A stretch of 64,000 nucleotides of DNA, taken from the NCBI GenBank assembly GCA_951799405.1, contig OX637333.1:17545960-17609959 (forward strand), written 5' to 3'. The notes beneath the pieces are model-generated. The model saw only the letters and a program-made list of their open reading frames with translations. It searched no databases and was not told the DNA's origin. The stretch comes from Agapetus fuscipes (Eukaryota > Arthropoda > Insecta > Trichoptera > Glossosomatidae). Position numbers and translations under genes: made by a program. Shown piece by piece: positions 20,983-32,398 of the stretch; position 1 is the stretch's first letter; each line of letters opens with the position of its first letter.

Positions 20983-23843
20983 TTAATCAACAAGTACAAA
21001 GTAAGACCTGGCAGCTGGATGAAATATTTTTTTTATCAAAGTCCTGAATGAAGAGAGATCCAAATCAAATATGTCAATATCCGACAAATATTCATTGCCC
21101 AGTCGATGTAAGCGGGGAATTATTGTCGATCTTATATAATTTGTTTTGTGGTTGTCTATATAGAACAACTCGCGATTTCTAGTACATCGTGTAGGTATAC
21201 GGAATTTTATGAGCTGCAACAAATCAGGGTTGTCAAAACAATTATTTATAATTTTAAACAAAAAAGTTAAATCCCCAATAATTCTTCTGTCCTCAAGAGA
21301 TTCAATGTGTAATCTTATTTTCAAATTTTCGTAATCTAAATCATGTCGAGGTATACCCAATTTGTAATTTATGAACCTTAAAAATTTATGTTGAATCCGC
21401 TCCATATTGTTGAAATGGACATTGTAACTGGGAGACCATATTTGGGAATTGAACTCCAGCTGACTACGGACTAATGACTTATAAAGTATTGCAATTGCGT
21501 TTACATTTGTGAAATCGCCAACAGTGCGAAGGACAAAGCCCAATGTTTGCAATGCTTTTCCGGTCATTTTTGTTATGTGGCTCACAAAAGATAATTTCTC
21601 ATCAAAGATAATCCCAAGATCTCTTATTTCCGTTACCCTGTCCAGTTTGTCATTTTCGATACAGTGGTTGAAGTGCATGGGATTTTGGTTTCGAGAAAAA
21701 GTTATACATTGACATTTTTCAACATTTAAGAATAATTTATTTCTGTGACACCAACTGCCCAGTTCATTTAAATTGTTCTGAAGTATATAGCAGTCACCTA
21801 CATGTTCTATTCTTTTGAATATTTTGAGATCATCAGCAAAAAACAAACATTCTACATCCCTCATCTCGCCAGCCAGATCATTAATATAAATGAGGAAAAG
21901 TATTGGTGCAAGATGGCTCCCTTGCGGCAAGCCGCTTGTTGCCTCAAAACTATTTGAAATGGTATCCTTTATCTTAACTCGCAACAATCGCCCCGATAAG
22001 TAGCTTCTAAACCATTCTAGCAGAGCACCCGTCAATCCTAAAACGGATAGCTTATTAAGAAGGATGCTATGAGGCACCTTGTCGAATGCCTTGCTGAAGT
22101 CCGTATATATGCTGTCCATTTGACATCCATGTGCAAGACTTTCGGCTATAGCATTTTCATAAATAGCTAGATTTGACAGAGTTGACCTGCCCGAAATAAA
22201 TCCATGTTGTTGAGGCTCAATGATACGAGATATAGAAGGCATAATTTGTTCCAGCACAAGAGACTCAAATAGTTTCGCCATAGAGGATTGAAGGCATATT
22301 GGTCTGTAGTTTGAGATATCCGTTTTGTCACCTTTCTTGAAAACTGGTGTGATATTGCCAATCTTCCACACAGATGGAAAAACTGCGTTTTGTAAAGATT
22401 TGTTAAAAATTATCAGAAGAGGGATAATAAGAGCATCGGCACATCTTCTCAAAAAAATTGGTGGTACATTATCGGGGCCGCATGATTTCTTTACATCAAG
22501 TTGGAATAATTTAATTTCTAATTTTGTTATTGGAATATGACATTGAGACAGGTCAATCATTTTATTACCAACACGACAGGGATCAGTCACATTAGGCAAA
22601 TTGTCTACATAAACATTACTAAAGTAATCAGCAAATTTGTTAACAATGTTGTTTACTTCACTTACACGTTCATGATCTAGAAACATCTGTACTGGGTAAT
22701 CATTATCACTATTGGACAATGACTTTTTAAATTTCCATAAACTTTTAGCGTCGGTCGTTGTATTCTCTGCTATTTTTATATAATTGGTATAACATACCAC
22801 CTTTAATGTATTGCACTTGGTTCTTAGGTTTCTAAACGCATTGTAATGCTTAATATTAGATGATTCTTTGTAAGTTCTGTGTGCCGCCTTCTTCTCCTGG
22901 ATCATCTCAATGAGTTCACGTGAGAACCATATAGGATATGTGCTAGCTCTGTATTTCTCATGTGGTATAAATTTATTTATAGTATCGTATAGAATGCCAT
23001 AAAACACAGCGATCACATATTCAATGTCCTCATTTTGTAGAAATGACCAGTCGCATTTGAAAAGAAAGTCAATCGCACTATCATAGTCCCCCTTGTTATA
23101 GTTGAATGAGAAGGTTTCCCTACTGTTACATTTTGTAGTTTTCAGAAATATATTAACATGTAATGGAGGATGATGAGTGTCAACTGGTACTAATTCATCA
23201 TTGGATAGATCTACAAATAAATTATCAATGTTAGAAAAAACTAGATCGAGAAGGCGATTTCTAGAATTGCAGATAAAGTTTCGCTGAGTTAATCCCAGAA
23301 AAATAGTTGATTCTATTAGTTCTCTGGCGCCTTCATTGTTATCTTCATTAACTGGAAATGTGCCTATATTTGGTGACCATTTGACTCTGGGTAAGTTGAA
23401 GTCTCCAAACAATAGGAAACTGGCTGTTGGGTGTTTGCTCTGTATTCTCTCTACCTCTTCACAATACACTTTGTAACATTCTGATGGTGATGCTGGTGGG
23501 ATATAAACGTTCCCAATTATGATTTGATAATGATGTACTTTAATTAAGACAAACAATTGTTCAATGCTATTATTATGGATCCTGATCGATATGGATGAAA
23601 TATTCTTTTTCACTGCAATTAAAACTCCTCCTCCCCTCTCCTTTCTGCTCGTGATTTGGTTCCGATCGCATCTATACATATTGTATGCAGAGAAGGACAA
23701 TTCAGACGATTTAATTGTGCTATCAAGCCATGTTTCTGTTAATACATAAATACAATGATTCAAAACTGGTATGTTTTGACGTAATGTTGTTAATTTAGAT
23801 CTTACACCTCTTATATTTTGAGAATAAATGCTGATATTATTTA
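20983..23843 (-). CDS. LINE ORF2: AP endonuclease and reverse transcriptase
   Basis: The frame is open from just after the ORF1 stop: ISIYSQNIRGVRSKL is the first strand of the endonuclease, so no N-terminal leader exists. Endonuclease landmarks are TETWLDS, RGGGVLIAV, IIGNVYIPP, LFGDFNLP and DTHHPPL. RT landmarks are NYRPICLQS, YTDFSKAFDKV, GLPQGSHLAPILF and FFADDLK. The C-terminal region continues to FVLVD at 20983. No ATG occurs near the start, which fits production as an ORF1-ORF2 fusion by -1 frameshifting. The ORF has no stops and could be functional. Confidence 0.92.
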
Positions 23844-24536
23844 GTTTTTTTTGATGTCCCGGGCTATCATTGGTGTTCCGTTAACAAACCTGATTACAAG
23901 ATCAGTTTCTCCCTTTTTTCTTCTGCTCTCCAACTCATCCCATGTCTCTTTTAGGATAGCTCTTTGCATCTGTGTGAGGTCCTGTTTAACTCGGATATGC
24001 TTAGGAAGCCGAAACCTGCTAAAAAAGATCGTTCTTGCGTCTTCACTGTCATTTAAAGTTATCTTGACAGGTCTTGCTTTATCCTTCTGCCTGATACCAA
24101 GTCGTTGTATTCTTGCTATAGGTATGTTGCTCAAAGATTCAATGCCATGGATTATTTTTCTTGTCTGATCTAAATCTTCAGTATTCTGTTCACGTCCAGG
24201 AAGATCTGCGCTCACCTCTGGAACGTTGAAAATTAATATGTTTTTCGAACGTGAATCTCTTTCTGCCAGTTCAGCTAAAGTGTTGCATACTTCCGCCGTC
24301 TTGCCCGATGAGCCAGTGATTTCAAGATGAGCTAACCTTTCTTTAAGATGTCTAATTTCTGCTTCTTGACTGGCGATCTTGGCTGTAGCAGTACTCATTG
24401 CGGCCATGAATTCAATTGAAATAGGAGTAACTTTTCCAATAAGATCTCTAGTGAATTTTCCATTGTCAGTCATGAGCTGGGATAGGACACAAGCAGCGTT
24501 TTTCACCATAGTAATTATCTCCTGTGCATCCATCAC
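23841..24536 (-). CDS. LINE ORF1: coiled-coil/RRM RNA-binding protein
   Basis: 231 residues from ATG at 24536. Roughly residues 45-75 form a coiled coil (IASQEAEIRHLKERLAHLE). It is followed by an RRM-type region with RSKNILIFNVPE, ARIQRLGIR and ARPVKITLNDSEDA. A C-terminal domain has IRVKQDLTQMQRAILKETWDELESRR and GETDLVIRFVNGTPMI. This is the ORF1p plan of RNA-chaperone proteins in many LINEs. The stop TAA follows a run of eight A. Confidence 0.88.
   Translation of the reverse strand: MMDAQEIITMVKNAACVLSQLMTDNGKFTRDLIGKVTPISIEFMAAMSTATAKIASQEAEIRHLKERLAHLEITGSSGKTAEVCNTLAELAERDSRSKNILIFNVPEVSADLPGREQNTEDLDQTRKIIHGIESLSNIPIARIQRLGIRQKDKARPVKITLNDSEDARTIFFSRFRLPKHIRVKQDLTQMQRAILKETWDELESRRKKGETDLVIRFVNGTPMIARDIKKN
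23844..23850 (-). promoter_or_regulatory. -1 ribosomal frameshift site A AAA AAC
   Basis: In the ORF1 frame the end reads ATC AAA AAA AAC TAA. The heptamer A AAA AAC is in the correct X XXY YYZ register; slipping back one base skips the stop and enters ORF2 exactly in frame (CTA AAT AAT). The same heptamer works at the MMTV gag-pro junction. Confidence 0.75.
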
Positions 24537-25067
24537 AAATATTTAAGAATAAGCGTACTTTTGGGATTTATTGATAGATTTATACAAAACAAGTATTGTG
24601 GCAACCCTGTTTGCACAGTAGTTGTGTTAGTGTATCTCGCTGCCTATTGGTGTGGTGCCAGGTAGTTATGACTGACCAGCTTGTCTAGGATTGGATGATT
24701 TTTTGACGTCACCACTGATTTGCGAAAATAATCTGTATTGTTTTTATAACTGATTCAAGTTTTTTTTTTTTTTATGAGATGAAATATCATACTTTCACTG
24801 TTTATTGAAGGCTGCGATTTATCCAGGATGTAAAAGTGTCTTCAAGGTACACAGTATGCACAATTCTTTTCAATTTAGTAAACTTTTTATAGAGATTTTT
24901 GAAATAATTAGGAGCTAATTTGACAACCGTTATTAAATACATGCGATGATATTATATGAATGTTATGACTGAAGGCTTTTAAAAAAAAATAATAATAATA
25001 TCCTTGTCATACACTGTTCGGTGAATGTTAAAGCACTTTATTTATAGATTGAAGAAGGGTAATTTAC

Positions 25068-25228
25068 TTGAGCATTTGAAGTCATGTGGTGCAACTTCAG
25101 TGAGAGGTGTGGACCTCAGTCTTGCTGGTTGCTGACATGTGGCCCCACTTCCCAGTCTGCTGCCTCGCAGCCAGCTGCCCAACCAAGACAGGTGACAGTT
25201 GCAGTTGAAAGGATTGTCCTCCAGAGAT
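25068..25228 (-). CDS. sli: slit exon: domain 3 LRRCT cap
   Basis: SLEDNPFNCNCHLSWLGSWL at the start and HDFKCSS at the end, with four cap cysteines. Acceptor TTTTTCAAG before 25228, phase 2; donor CTCAA/GTAAAT, phase 1. The acceptor AAG is weaker than the usual CAG. Confidence 0.94.
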
Positions 25229-25514
25229 CTTGAAAAATAGGTGCGCATCTTGAATATAGGTCACTACAGGTTGTAGTCTTATGAAGAAGTAATTTAACTC
25301 TCAATAAGTTAACTCCAACAGCTGATTCAAAATAAAAAAATATTCCAAATCTTCAATGACAACTAACAACTTTATTGTTCACAAGGACTTGCAATTAGAA
25401 AAAATAGTCAGGGCCTCTTGCATTTTATCTGCTTACAGTGAAAATCAACCTAATGTTACTATAAGTTGACAGCCAGTTGGGCCAGAATCACGAGACTTGG
25501 AAGAGGCACATTTA

Positions 25515-26005
25515 GGCCATGTTCGGGGAGCTCGTTTGACCACTGTGAAAACTTACAGTAAAAATCACGTTCAAGGAGGAGTGCGGGGAGGTCGGTTGCT
25601 AAATACCCCGAACGATTATAAGCAAAGTTCATATGTCAACTAGACAGCAGCTGTCAAAACTCAGCAGAATGGATGTAGATTTATCTCAAAATGCATTATG
25701 GAGTCATGATTCTGATATTTTCAGCAAAATTTTCAATTGTTGAAGTGCTTATGAAAGCTCGAATCTATTAATTCACATTAATAATTGTTGATAATATTTG
25801 TGTTACTAAGGTTAGCAGTCAGTTGTTGGAAAAGTATGGAATCATTGGTGTGAAGTTTAAAAAGCTTACACCGACCCACCTTTGCAAATAAGCAAAATTA
25901 GCAAACGGCCGAGTGCTTCGATGCATGACGTCATCACTTATGATAAACTTCCCAAATATTTTATGAGCGCTCAAGGTGCTTAAAGGGCGATCCCCGAGCA
26001 CGGCC
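25515..26005. mobile_element. MITE, TSD TTA, GTTCGGGGAG-type ends
   Basis: 491 bp with ends GGCCATGTTCGGGGAG and GGCCGTGCTCGGGGAT as inverted repeats and a TTA duplication on both sides, as in PIF/Harbinger MITEs. A related copy in opposite orientation is at 61502-61950. It lies in the 840-bp slit intron, 63 bp from the exon at 26069. Confidence 0.82.
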
Positions 26006-26068
26006 TTAGGAGGCTGAATCTAAATGGGGAAAGGATTAGACAAAATAAATGATATACATAAGACTTAC

Positions 26069-26140
26069 AATGAATGGAGAGCTGTAAGATGGTCAAACGA
26101 TCCAGGCATCACACATGTAATTGCGTTGTCAGTCAAAGAT
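26069..26140 (-). CDS. sli: slit exon: domain 3 LRR 4
   Basis: 72-bp single-LRR exon: SLTDNAITCVMPGSFDHL-ALHSL with the split leucine codons. The cysteine in ITCVMPGSF is conserved in Slit domain 3. Acceptor TTTTACAG, donor CATT/GTAAGT, phase 2 on both sides. Confidence 0.94.
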
Positions 26141-26382
26141 CTGTAAAAGATTCACAAAATTCTTATAGTGATAACACTTTAAGAATTTATTATATTTATA
26201 AAGTATAAAGTATTTTGCAAACTTTGCTGGTTTTTGAATTATTATAACTATGTTGTTATTCACATATATTACATGTATAACTGTTTGTTTGTCTAATAAA
26301 AAAATAAAAAAAATAATAAAAAAAACACTAATACACGTATGCTACACTAAAAAGAGCATCTTAAGGATAAATGTATTCTTAC

Positions 26383-26601
26383 AGAATTCTCAGACTGTGT
26401 AATCCAAGGAACATCTTATTGGTAACAGCTTTGAGTTGGTTTCCGTCCAGCAGTAATTCTTGAAGTTGTGATGCTCCTTCAAATGCATTTTCTTCAATGT
26501 TTCTAACTCCAGCTCTTTGCAGATCAAGTCTCAGGAGAGCTGGTAACCTTCCAAGTAAGCCATCTGATCTGATGCTGCCCAATCGGTTATCACTCATGAT
26601 T
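26383..26601 (-). CDS. sli: slit exon: domain 3 LRRs 1-3
   Basis: Three LRRs: IMSDNRLGSI, RLDLQRAGVRNI and ELLLDGNQLKAV, ending NKMFLGLHSLRIL. NAFEGAS and NKMFLGLH are near-invariant Slit domain-3 words. Acceptor TCTTCCAG, donor TTCT/GTAAGA, phase 2 on both sides. Confidence 0.95.
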
Positions 26602-26712
26602 CTGGAAGACATTTCACATTTTATAAATAAAATAAATAATAGAGGACTGAGTTGTGATCCTTGAGGGAGGCCAAACAATGATTAAACTAATTAATGATAG
26701 AATGATACTTAC

Positions 26713-26854
26713 AGTTGTGATGTATGTATGGGGACATCTCTTGGGATTTCCACAAGTCCCAAAGATGAGCAAGTAAGTATGGACCCTCTGCAGGAGCATG
26801 GAGAAGGGCACGGAACTTCCATGGGACAGCCATCACCCAACTGGGATTCTCCAC
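26713..26854 (-). CDS. sli: slit exon: domain 3 LRRNT cap
   Basis: GESQLGDGCPMEVPCPSPC followed by SCRGSILTC and EIPRDVPIHTSQL. The cysteine cap and the EIPRD-P-HT motif are typical of Slit domain 3. Acceptor GTTTAG, phase 1; donor AACT/GTAAGT, phase 2. The intron to the next exon is only 111 bp. Confidence 0.94.
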
Positions 26855-27182
26855 CTAAACATCATTTACACAAGGGTCAATAAGTTTTTTTTATGAAAAC
26901 TAATTAAGAAGTATTTACAAAAGTTATTGACATTAAAAAAATATATTACTGATTTCCTCCTCAATTCCTACATTTAAGCTTCAATTGATTGAATTTAATG
27001 CCAAGCAGATTAATCCCATTCAGTGTCTCAGTACCACAAAGCCAAACGAGACCAGGAAGGCAACAAATGCGATGGATGAAAGGTGTCAACTCAGATGTAG
27101 CAAGAGCAAAGGCGAAAGACAGCCAAAGTGAAGTAGAATCTGGATACAGCCATGGAACATTCAAGGAGTTCGAGTTCAGCCT

Positions 27183-27605
27183 TAACATTTTTTTTATAAT
27201 GGCAATAGTTTTTGAGTAAATATGGAAAAACTGAAACTATTTCATGCATTAAATTTTAATTAAATCAAAGAACACAGTTTTTCCATATTTACTCAAAAAC
27301 TATTGACATAATAAAAAAAATGTTGAGTATGAAACCTAAACAATGTATAGTTCTGTAATTAAAAAGCAAAAAAAAAATTCCAAAATACAGCACACACGAA
27401 AAAAAAGCTAAAAATAAAAAAAAAACGCGTTTTTTTAAATATTTTTTTGTGGTGGCAATCCTTAAATTATATATTTTGTTCAAGTTTTAAAATTAAGATA
27501 AAAAAATAATAAACATGCTTGATTTTTTTCATTACTGTAACTATTTTTCTAAGACCATAAAGTGTAAGAAACAAAAATGGCAGATTTAGCTTTATAACAC
27601 GCCTT
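27183..27605. mobile_element. fold-back element, one arm truncated
   Basis: The right arm (27263-27600) resembles the right arm of the palindrome at 32828-33500: CAGTTTTTCCATATT, CAAAAACTATT, TTCCAAAATACA, AAAACGCGTTTTTT and a CATAAAGTGTAAGAAAC end. The left arm is present only for about 55 bp (27187-27245) and pairs with the start of the right arm. Confidence 0.65.
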
Positions 27606-27688
27606 AAGAGGGTCATCAAATTTTGCCAATAGTTAAAGATTTTGATCTTCAAAATAAATGCATTTATGAAGGCAGAATGATAGCTTAC

Positions 27689-27849
27689 CTTTGCACTTCA
27701 CCACATCTCTCAGCATCTCTAGACGCCTCCTGTGCAACCTCTTGGGTGAGTCACATTTCACTCCTGAAGTCTCAATGGGATTGCGCTGGAGGTAATCAGA
27801 GATCCACAACAGATGACAGTCACAGACAAACGGGTTACGGGCAAGGTGT
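27689..27849 (-). CDS. sli: slit exon: domain 2 LRRCT cap
   Basis: [20 protein letters not shown], then [10 protein letters not shown] and VVKCKG. The NPIETSGxxC segment is a Slit domain-2 signature. Acceptor TTTTGCAG before 27849, phase 2; donor AAAG/GTAAGC, phase 1. Domain 2 carries the Robo Ig1 binding face. Confidence 0.95.
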
Positions 27850-28009
27850 CTGCAAAACAAATTAGGAAAATTTATCAAGTCCAAAATGTGAAAAAAGATT
27901 CAAAATTGAAAATCAAACGCATCCAAAATAATGAGAAACTACAGAGCATTTACAAGATCCCAAATTTAAATGCTAAGGTTGTGATGATCCAAGCTTTTCA
28001 TCAAAAATA

Positions 28010-29880
28010 AAATAAAATAATTGAAGTTCCTATGCATGTAGGCGTATCAAACATGTGTAGGAAGATTTTTCTTGTCCATACGTATTTTTTTTTCTATGGG
28101 ATTACATATTTAAGTTCTGGGAGGGGGATGCAAGTCAGCCCTGGACCACCGGGAGAAAGGGATTCGGGTCGTGACAGTCAATTGGGAAGCACGGGCTTAT
28201 ATGTATCTTAAATCTGAGCTAAACAAATTCGAAACAAAATATTTAAATTAAAATCGGGTTTTAATTCGGAAGAAAATTTAAATAGACTAAAAAGATTTTT
28301 CTCTTCATAAAGACGCCGGGCTTCAAGCGAATCGTTCGTTCGGAATTTAAGGGAGAATAAGTATTTACGTGGTTTTCATAATAATAAAATATTTGCCGAC
28401 ATAATATTCCGGGAGTGTATCTTTCATGTGTCTGTCTAAAACTAAAAGTATGCTAAATATGTAATTACCGTAAATCGCAGTGATTCTCAAACTTTCAAAC
28501 ATAAAAATAACTTCTGATTGAAATTTTGAATAAAATAAAATTAAACCAGTGGTTGCTGAACGGGAAGGCGCATTTAATTATATACTAATAAAATCCATTA
28601 ATTCGCGTAAACACATAGTTTGCTGAGCTGCTTCGCAGAAGGATGAGAGATTTCAAATTATTTTCTAACACACTAAACTAATCCAATTAACTTGCGTTTT
28701 AAAATGTATTCAATTTTCACATTTTGAAAATGATTTGTTGCCTATGTTTCAGTCCGAGGGACTGCTGTTGCCAAGTACTCCGATCTTAATTATTACATTT
28801 CGTACCTACTGTAAATAAAATGTTTGTCTTTCAGGTCAAAAGGGGTGAATTCAACATAGCTTTCAATCAAGGGGCGCAAATGTCCTGAAATGCTTATAAA
28901 TTGTTATCTTTTTCCACAGCCTTGCAGTTACTAACAAACACACCTTCTCTCTCACAGAACACCTGTGTCAGAAATAATTGAACGCTGTTTGTTTAATATC
29001 TGAAATATTTGAACCTAAGGGTTCTTTTCTGCTATGAAGGAGTTCGCATTGTGTTGGAAGTGAAAGCTTTCGGCTTCCAAAACTTTCCATCAAAACTATA
29101 AATCCAATGTTGACTGACAAGGAGCCATGCTCCGGAGCACGTCCTATGTTTCCTTTGGTTCATAGCTTGACCTCTCCTCCGGCCATGTTTTTTCTGCGTC
29201 CTCAACATCATCACTGAACGAGGGACGAGGTTACAACCAGACTTATATCACGACTTGGATAAAGCTTCCATTGTTCCTCTGTTATGAGCTGGAGTCAACT
29301 GACGTCATTCTAACATCACAACACCTAGTTCCTGCTGGATTCAGACACCAAAAATACAGTGCGAGCCTCGACATGGCGTTCGAGTTTTAAAAAGTCTCCA
29401 TTCATTGTTTTTTGGCGTTCGGTTATTTCATGACGCGGAGTAAGGTTAGGGCCAGTCCCTTCTAAAATATCCTTCCCGTGAGCCGTTATTATTGTACTTG
29501 TCTTTGAAATAAATTCATCTGCATTAACTGGCGTCAAAATTAAATAAACGAATCTCGCGGTTATTTTGTCAGAAATAAAATCGAACGCGCTACTACGCGA
29601 ATGCAAAATCTTGCATAATTCGGCATTGTAACCTTTGGGCTAGCTAATTAAATTCAATAAAATATTAGTAAACTAGGCACCACCTGTATTTCGTCCTCAC
29701 CATCATGAAAGAATTTGGGTCCACTACGAAGGTAGGTTTGAGACAGTAAAACAAAAAATCACACAACGTTCTGTCTCTACCTATCGCACAACGGGGGGGG
29801 GGTCATAACCGTAAAATAGACGATCACACAAATGCATAAAGATTATTGGCCATAATCTTATAATTTTCACCTAAGAGTGA
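28010..29880. other. slit intron, nothing recognised
   Basis: About 1.9 kb without a recognisable gene. Mixed, mildly GC-richer patches near 28100-28200 and 29330-29640 look like old retroelement sequence but give no domain in any frame. Confidence 0.4.
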
Positions 29881-30117
29881 ATTGACCGGTTCACTCCAGT
29901 TGAACCGTGAAAAAGGATTGTTCCTTTTTCGAAGGGAGTTTTTCCATAGGTCGGTTTCATTTAAGCTGGGCCGTGACCATGGATCTCTTCATTTCCTCCG
30001 GATTTATTTTGAGGAAGTCAGGTTCGATTCAGTCGAGCCGTGACCATGGATCCCTTTATTTTCCTCAGGAGATTATTCTGAGGAAGGCAGATTCATTTCA
30101 AGGTGGAGATGAACCAG
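29881..30117 (+). repeat. three diverged ~67-bp tandem units
   Basis: GCCGTGACCATGGATC recurs at 29970 and 30037, with a degenerate version (ACCGTGAAAAAGGATTG) near 29905. Two of the units carry a small hairpin such as CCTCAGGAGATTATTCTGAGG. A 73-residue frame runs through them but is only the translated repeat. Confidence 0.6.
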
Positions 30118-30437
30118 GTATGTACTAAGGATTTTTACTTTCATCTATTAGAGCTACATTTATTGAAGATCAGCAATTATCATGACTATTTTTACTAAAG
30201 ATGCTTGTTCTTGTTTTTGTATCCAGTATACATTCTTGTATTTCGTTTTACAATGATCACTTGGAAATGTGTTTTCATCTCTTTATTACCATTTTCCAAC
30301 AGCCGTTCCCAATTTTACAAATTAACAATGACTTGATCTGATTTATGGAAATAAGATAAAATGGGAGACAGGATGAGATCTGCGGGTCGGCTAATATTAT
30401 ATACTTAACTGTTAAATGAAAAAGACATAAGACTTAC

Positions 30438-30509
30438 AATGTTTGTATACTCATCATGGAGTCAAACGTTCCATTTGCCAGTGTTTGTATCTTGTTGTCG
30501 TAGAGAGAT
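30438..30509 (-). CDS. sli: slit exon: domain 2 LRR 5
   Basis: 72 bp: SLYDNKIQTLANGTFDSM followed by SIQTL. Matches Slit domain 2 (YDN-IQ-LANGTFD). Acceptor TTTTAG, donor CATT/GTAAGT, phase 2 on both sides. It is separated from the preceding LRR exon by a 79-bp intron. Confidence 0.95.
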
Positions 30510-30588
30510 CTAAAACACAAACAAATTGTGAAACATCCCATCAAAACTCTTGCTCATCACAGCTAGCTACACTTTATTTTATACTTAC

Positions 30589-30660
30589 AGTAAGTTCAAG
30601 CTGTGGAGATCTCTGAATGTATCTTTTCGGATGCAAGATATTTCATTAGAGTTCAGCAAC
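30589..30660 (-). CDS. sli: slit exon: domain 2 LRR 4
   Basis: 72 bp: [20 protein letters not shown], a nearly invariant Slit word, then LNLL. Acceptor GTACAG, donor TACT/GTAAGT. Phase 2 on both sides. Confidence 0.96.
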
Positions 30661-30720
30661 CTGTACGTTAAAACAAAAGGTTTCTATAAATACAGGAAAT
30701 CAGTCATACGTCAAAGATAC

Positions 30721-31017
30721 TGTAACAAATATGTGTCTGTGGTATATAGTATGTAATTGTATGATTGTTCGTTATTGTTTAATTATTAGCTCAAATATTC
30801 TCAATTATAATATTCTAGCATGGTCTCGCGTGTGCTCTTATAAACCTAGAAATAGAGACTGAGACGCTATACAGTATTTTTGCACTTGTAACGGAGCTGT
30901 CGAGCAATACAGTACAAAAGATAGCTCTGTGAACGAACCCAATGTGAATGGAATCTTAAAATAAATTGTGTGAAATAAATCAAAGCTTTTATTAAATTGA
31001 ACCTGTAAAACGCAACA
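30721..31017 (+). repeat. solo LTR, 297 bp
   Basis: TGTAACAAATATG at one end and AAACGCAACA at the other, flanked by the 4-bp duplication ATAC (30717-30720 and 31018-31021). Contains TTATAAA near 30838 and AATAAA signals near 30960-30980, in promoter-then-polyA order on the plus strand. Confidence 0.75.
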
Positions 31018-31617
31018 ATACAGTTGTCCACAGATTCTACTGAATGTAGATGACAGTTAAAGGGGAGCGCTTCTGTGATGTTAGGCCCTACAAACTAGGA
31101 AAATAAATTTATTTTATTTTATTTTTGCTGACAAAAGACTCCTTAAACTTCCACAACTCAGCTGACTTCACCTTGAAGTATCAAAAGTGAACAATTAAGA
31201 TGGTCAACATTCATTATAGTCCGTTTAGCAATAAATAGATACTTTTTTCCCTAATCTAGCATTGTTTTTAAGAATCCTATGCAGGAGACTCCCTATATTT
31301 CAGAGACTCTGGGGGCCAAGACACTTGTTGTAGGGCCGCAGAGGTGTTGTTGATGTGGCGGTTGATGTCCTGATCCTTTGTAGCAGGACTGTTAACTGCG
31401 TAATGCTGTGCTGTGTGTTGTGTGTTGTGTTAGCTTTGTTTTGAGACACTGAAAGGAAGTGCGATTGATATTGGTTTGGAATAGGACAGGCTTAAATTGT
31501 GGTACGAAGCAGATACAGGTAACTCGTTCTATAAGCGGGCAGTTTGGCAAAGGAATGAGTTGTGAAAACACCAATTTTTCATTGTCTACATTTATAAGGA
31601 ATTTGAAATATTCTTAC

Positions 31618-31689
31618 AAAAGCTGCAGGGAGATCAGTCCATGGAACACTCCAGATGGTAGCTCTTTTATTTTATTGCCATATAAAACC
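31618..31689 (-). CDS. sli: slit exon: domain 2 LRR 3
   Basis: 72 bp: [20 protein letters not shown] then LQLL. This LRR lies on the concave Robo-binding surface in known Slit structures. Acceptor TTTTCAG, donor CTTTT/GTAAGA, phase 2. Confidence 0.95.
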
Positions 31690-32000
31690 CTGAAAATAAA
31701 AAACAAATATATTTTTAATTTTCGTCACTATGGTCAATCGGACAAGGCAGTGGCAATGAAATTCACGTTTTTGAAACCATTATGAGTCCCGTCGTGCCTT
31801 ATTTTTTTTACTTTGATTCTGGTTCAACAAATGTCTAAATCTAAATAAAAATATAAATCTATGCTGCAAAGATATTGTAATGTTTTTGGGTTCGAAAAGT
31901 CTCTAAATTAAAACATACAGGCATGGAAGTATATTCAATGGAAGGGCTATGAATATGATTTAGTACCAATCGACATGATGCAACGTCTTTGACACCATAC

Positions 32001-32398
32001 TGTTACGAATTTAGGGTTCAAAAGTCTTTCAATTAAAAATACTGGTCTTCTTATACAGTTGTTTATTTTACACTTTTAATAATTTATTTTCACAAAGGTG
32101 GTCTCGACTATTACATTACACTTTTTTTGTTTACTGGTTTTGGTTCAATGTATGTAGTTGTAACGCTCGTAGAACACTGGCTCTGCAAGCCACTCGCACC
32201 CTTCTTATACTCTTCAAAACAGTAGAATCTAGACCTATATTCGCTAGACAGTTCCAGAAAGGCGTAGTAATCATTATTTCTCGATGCTTCACATATTTTT
32301 ATTCAATGATTCCTACCCACACAATATAATACAGAATTCCTATAACTATTACTAATACCTACTTATTTTAAATATTTATATTTCATATTTACATAACA
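32001..32398 (-). repeat. solo LTR related to the gypsy element
   Basis: Starts TGTTACGAATTTAGGGTTCA and ends TTACATAACA, matching the LTR at 5757 along its length with divergence. Flanked by a perfect ATAC duplication (31997-32000, 32399-32402). Orientation is taken from the similarity to the minus-strand element. Confidence 0.85.

Larger units (their letters stand above)
20660..24720 (-). mobile_element. LINE retrotransposon, nearly full length
   Basis: Two-ORF non-LTR element on the minus strand, with 5' UTR upstream of 24536 and a 3' UTR (20983 to ~20664) that ends in AAATAAATAAATAA. ORF1 is of the coiled-coil/RRM type; ORF2 has endonuclease and RT. The domain layout points to the Jockey/CR1 group; no clade is assigned. 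Both ends are estimates and I saw no clear target duplication. Confidence 0.88.
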
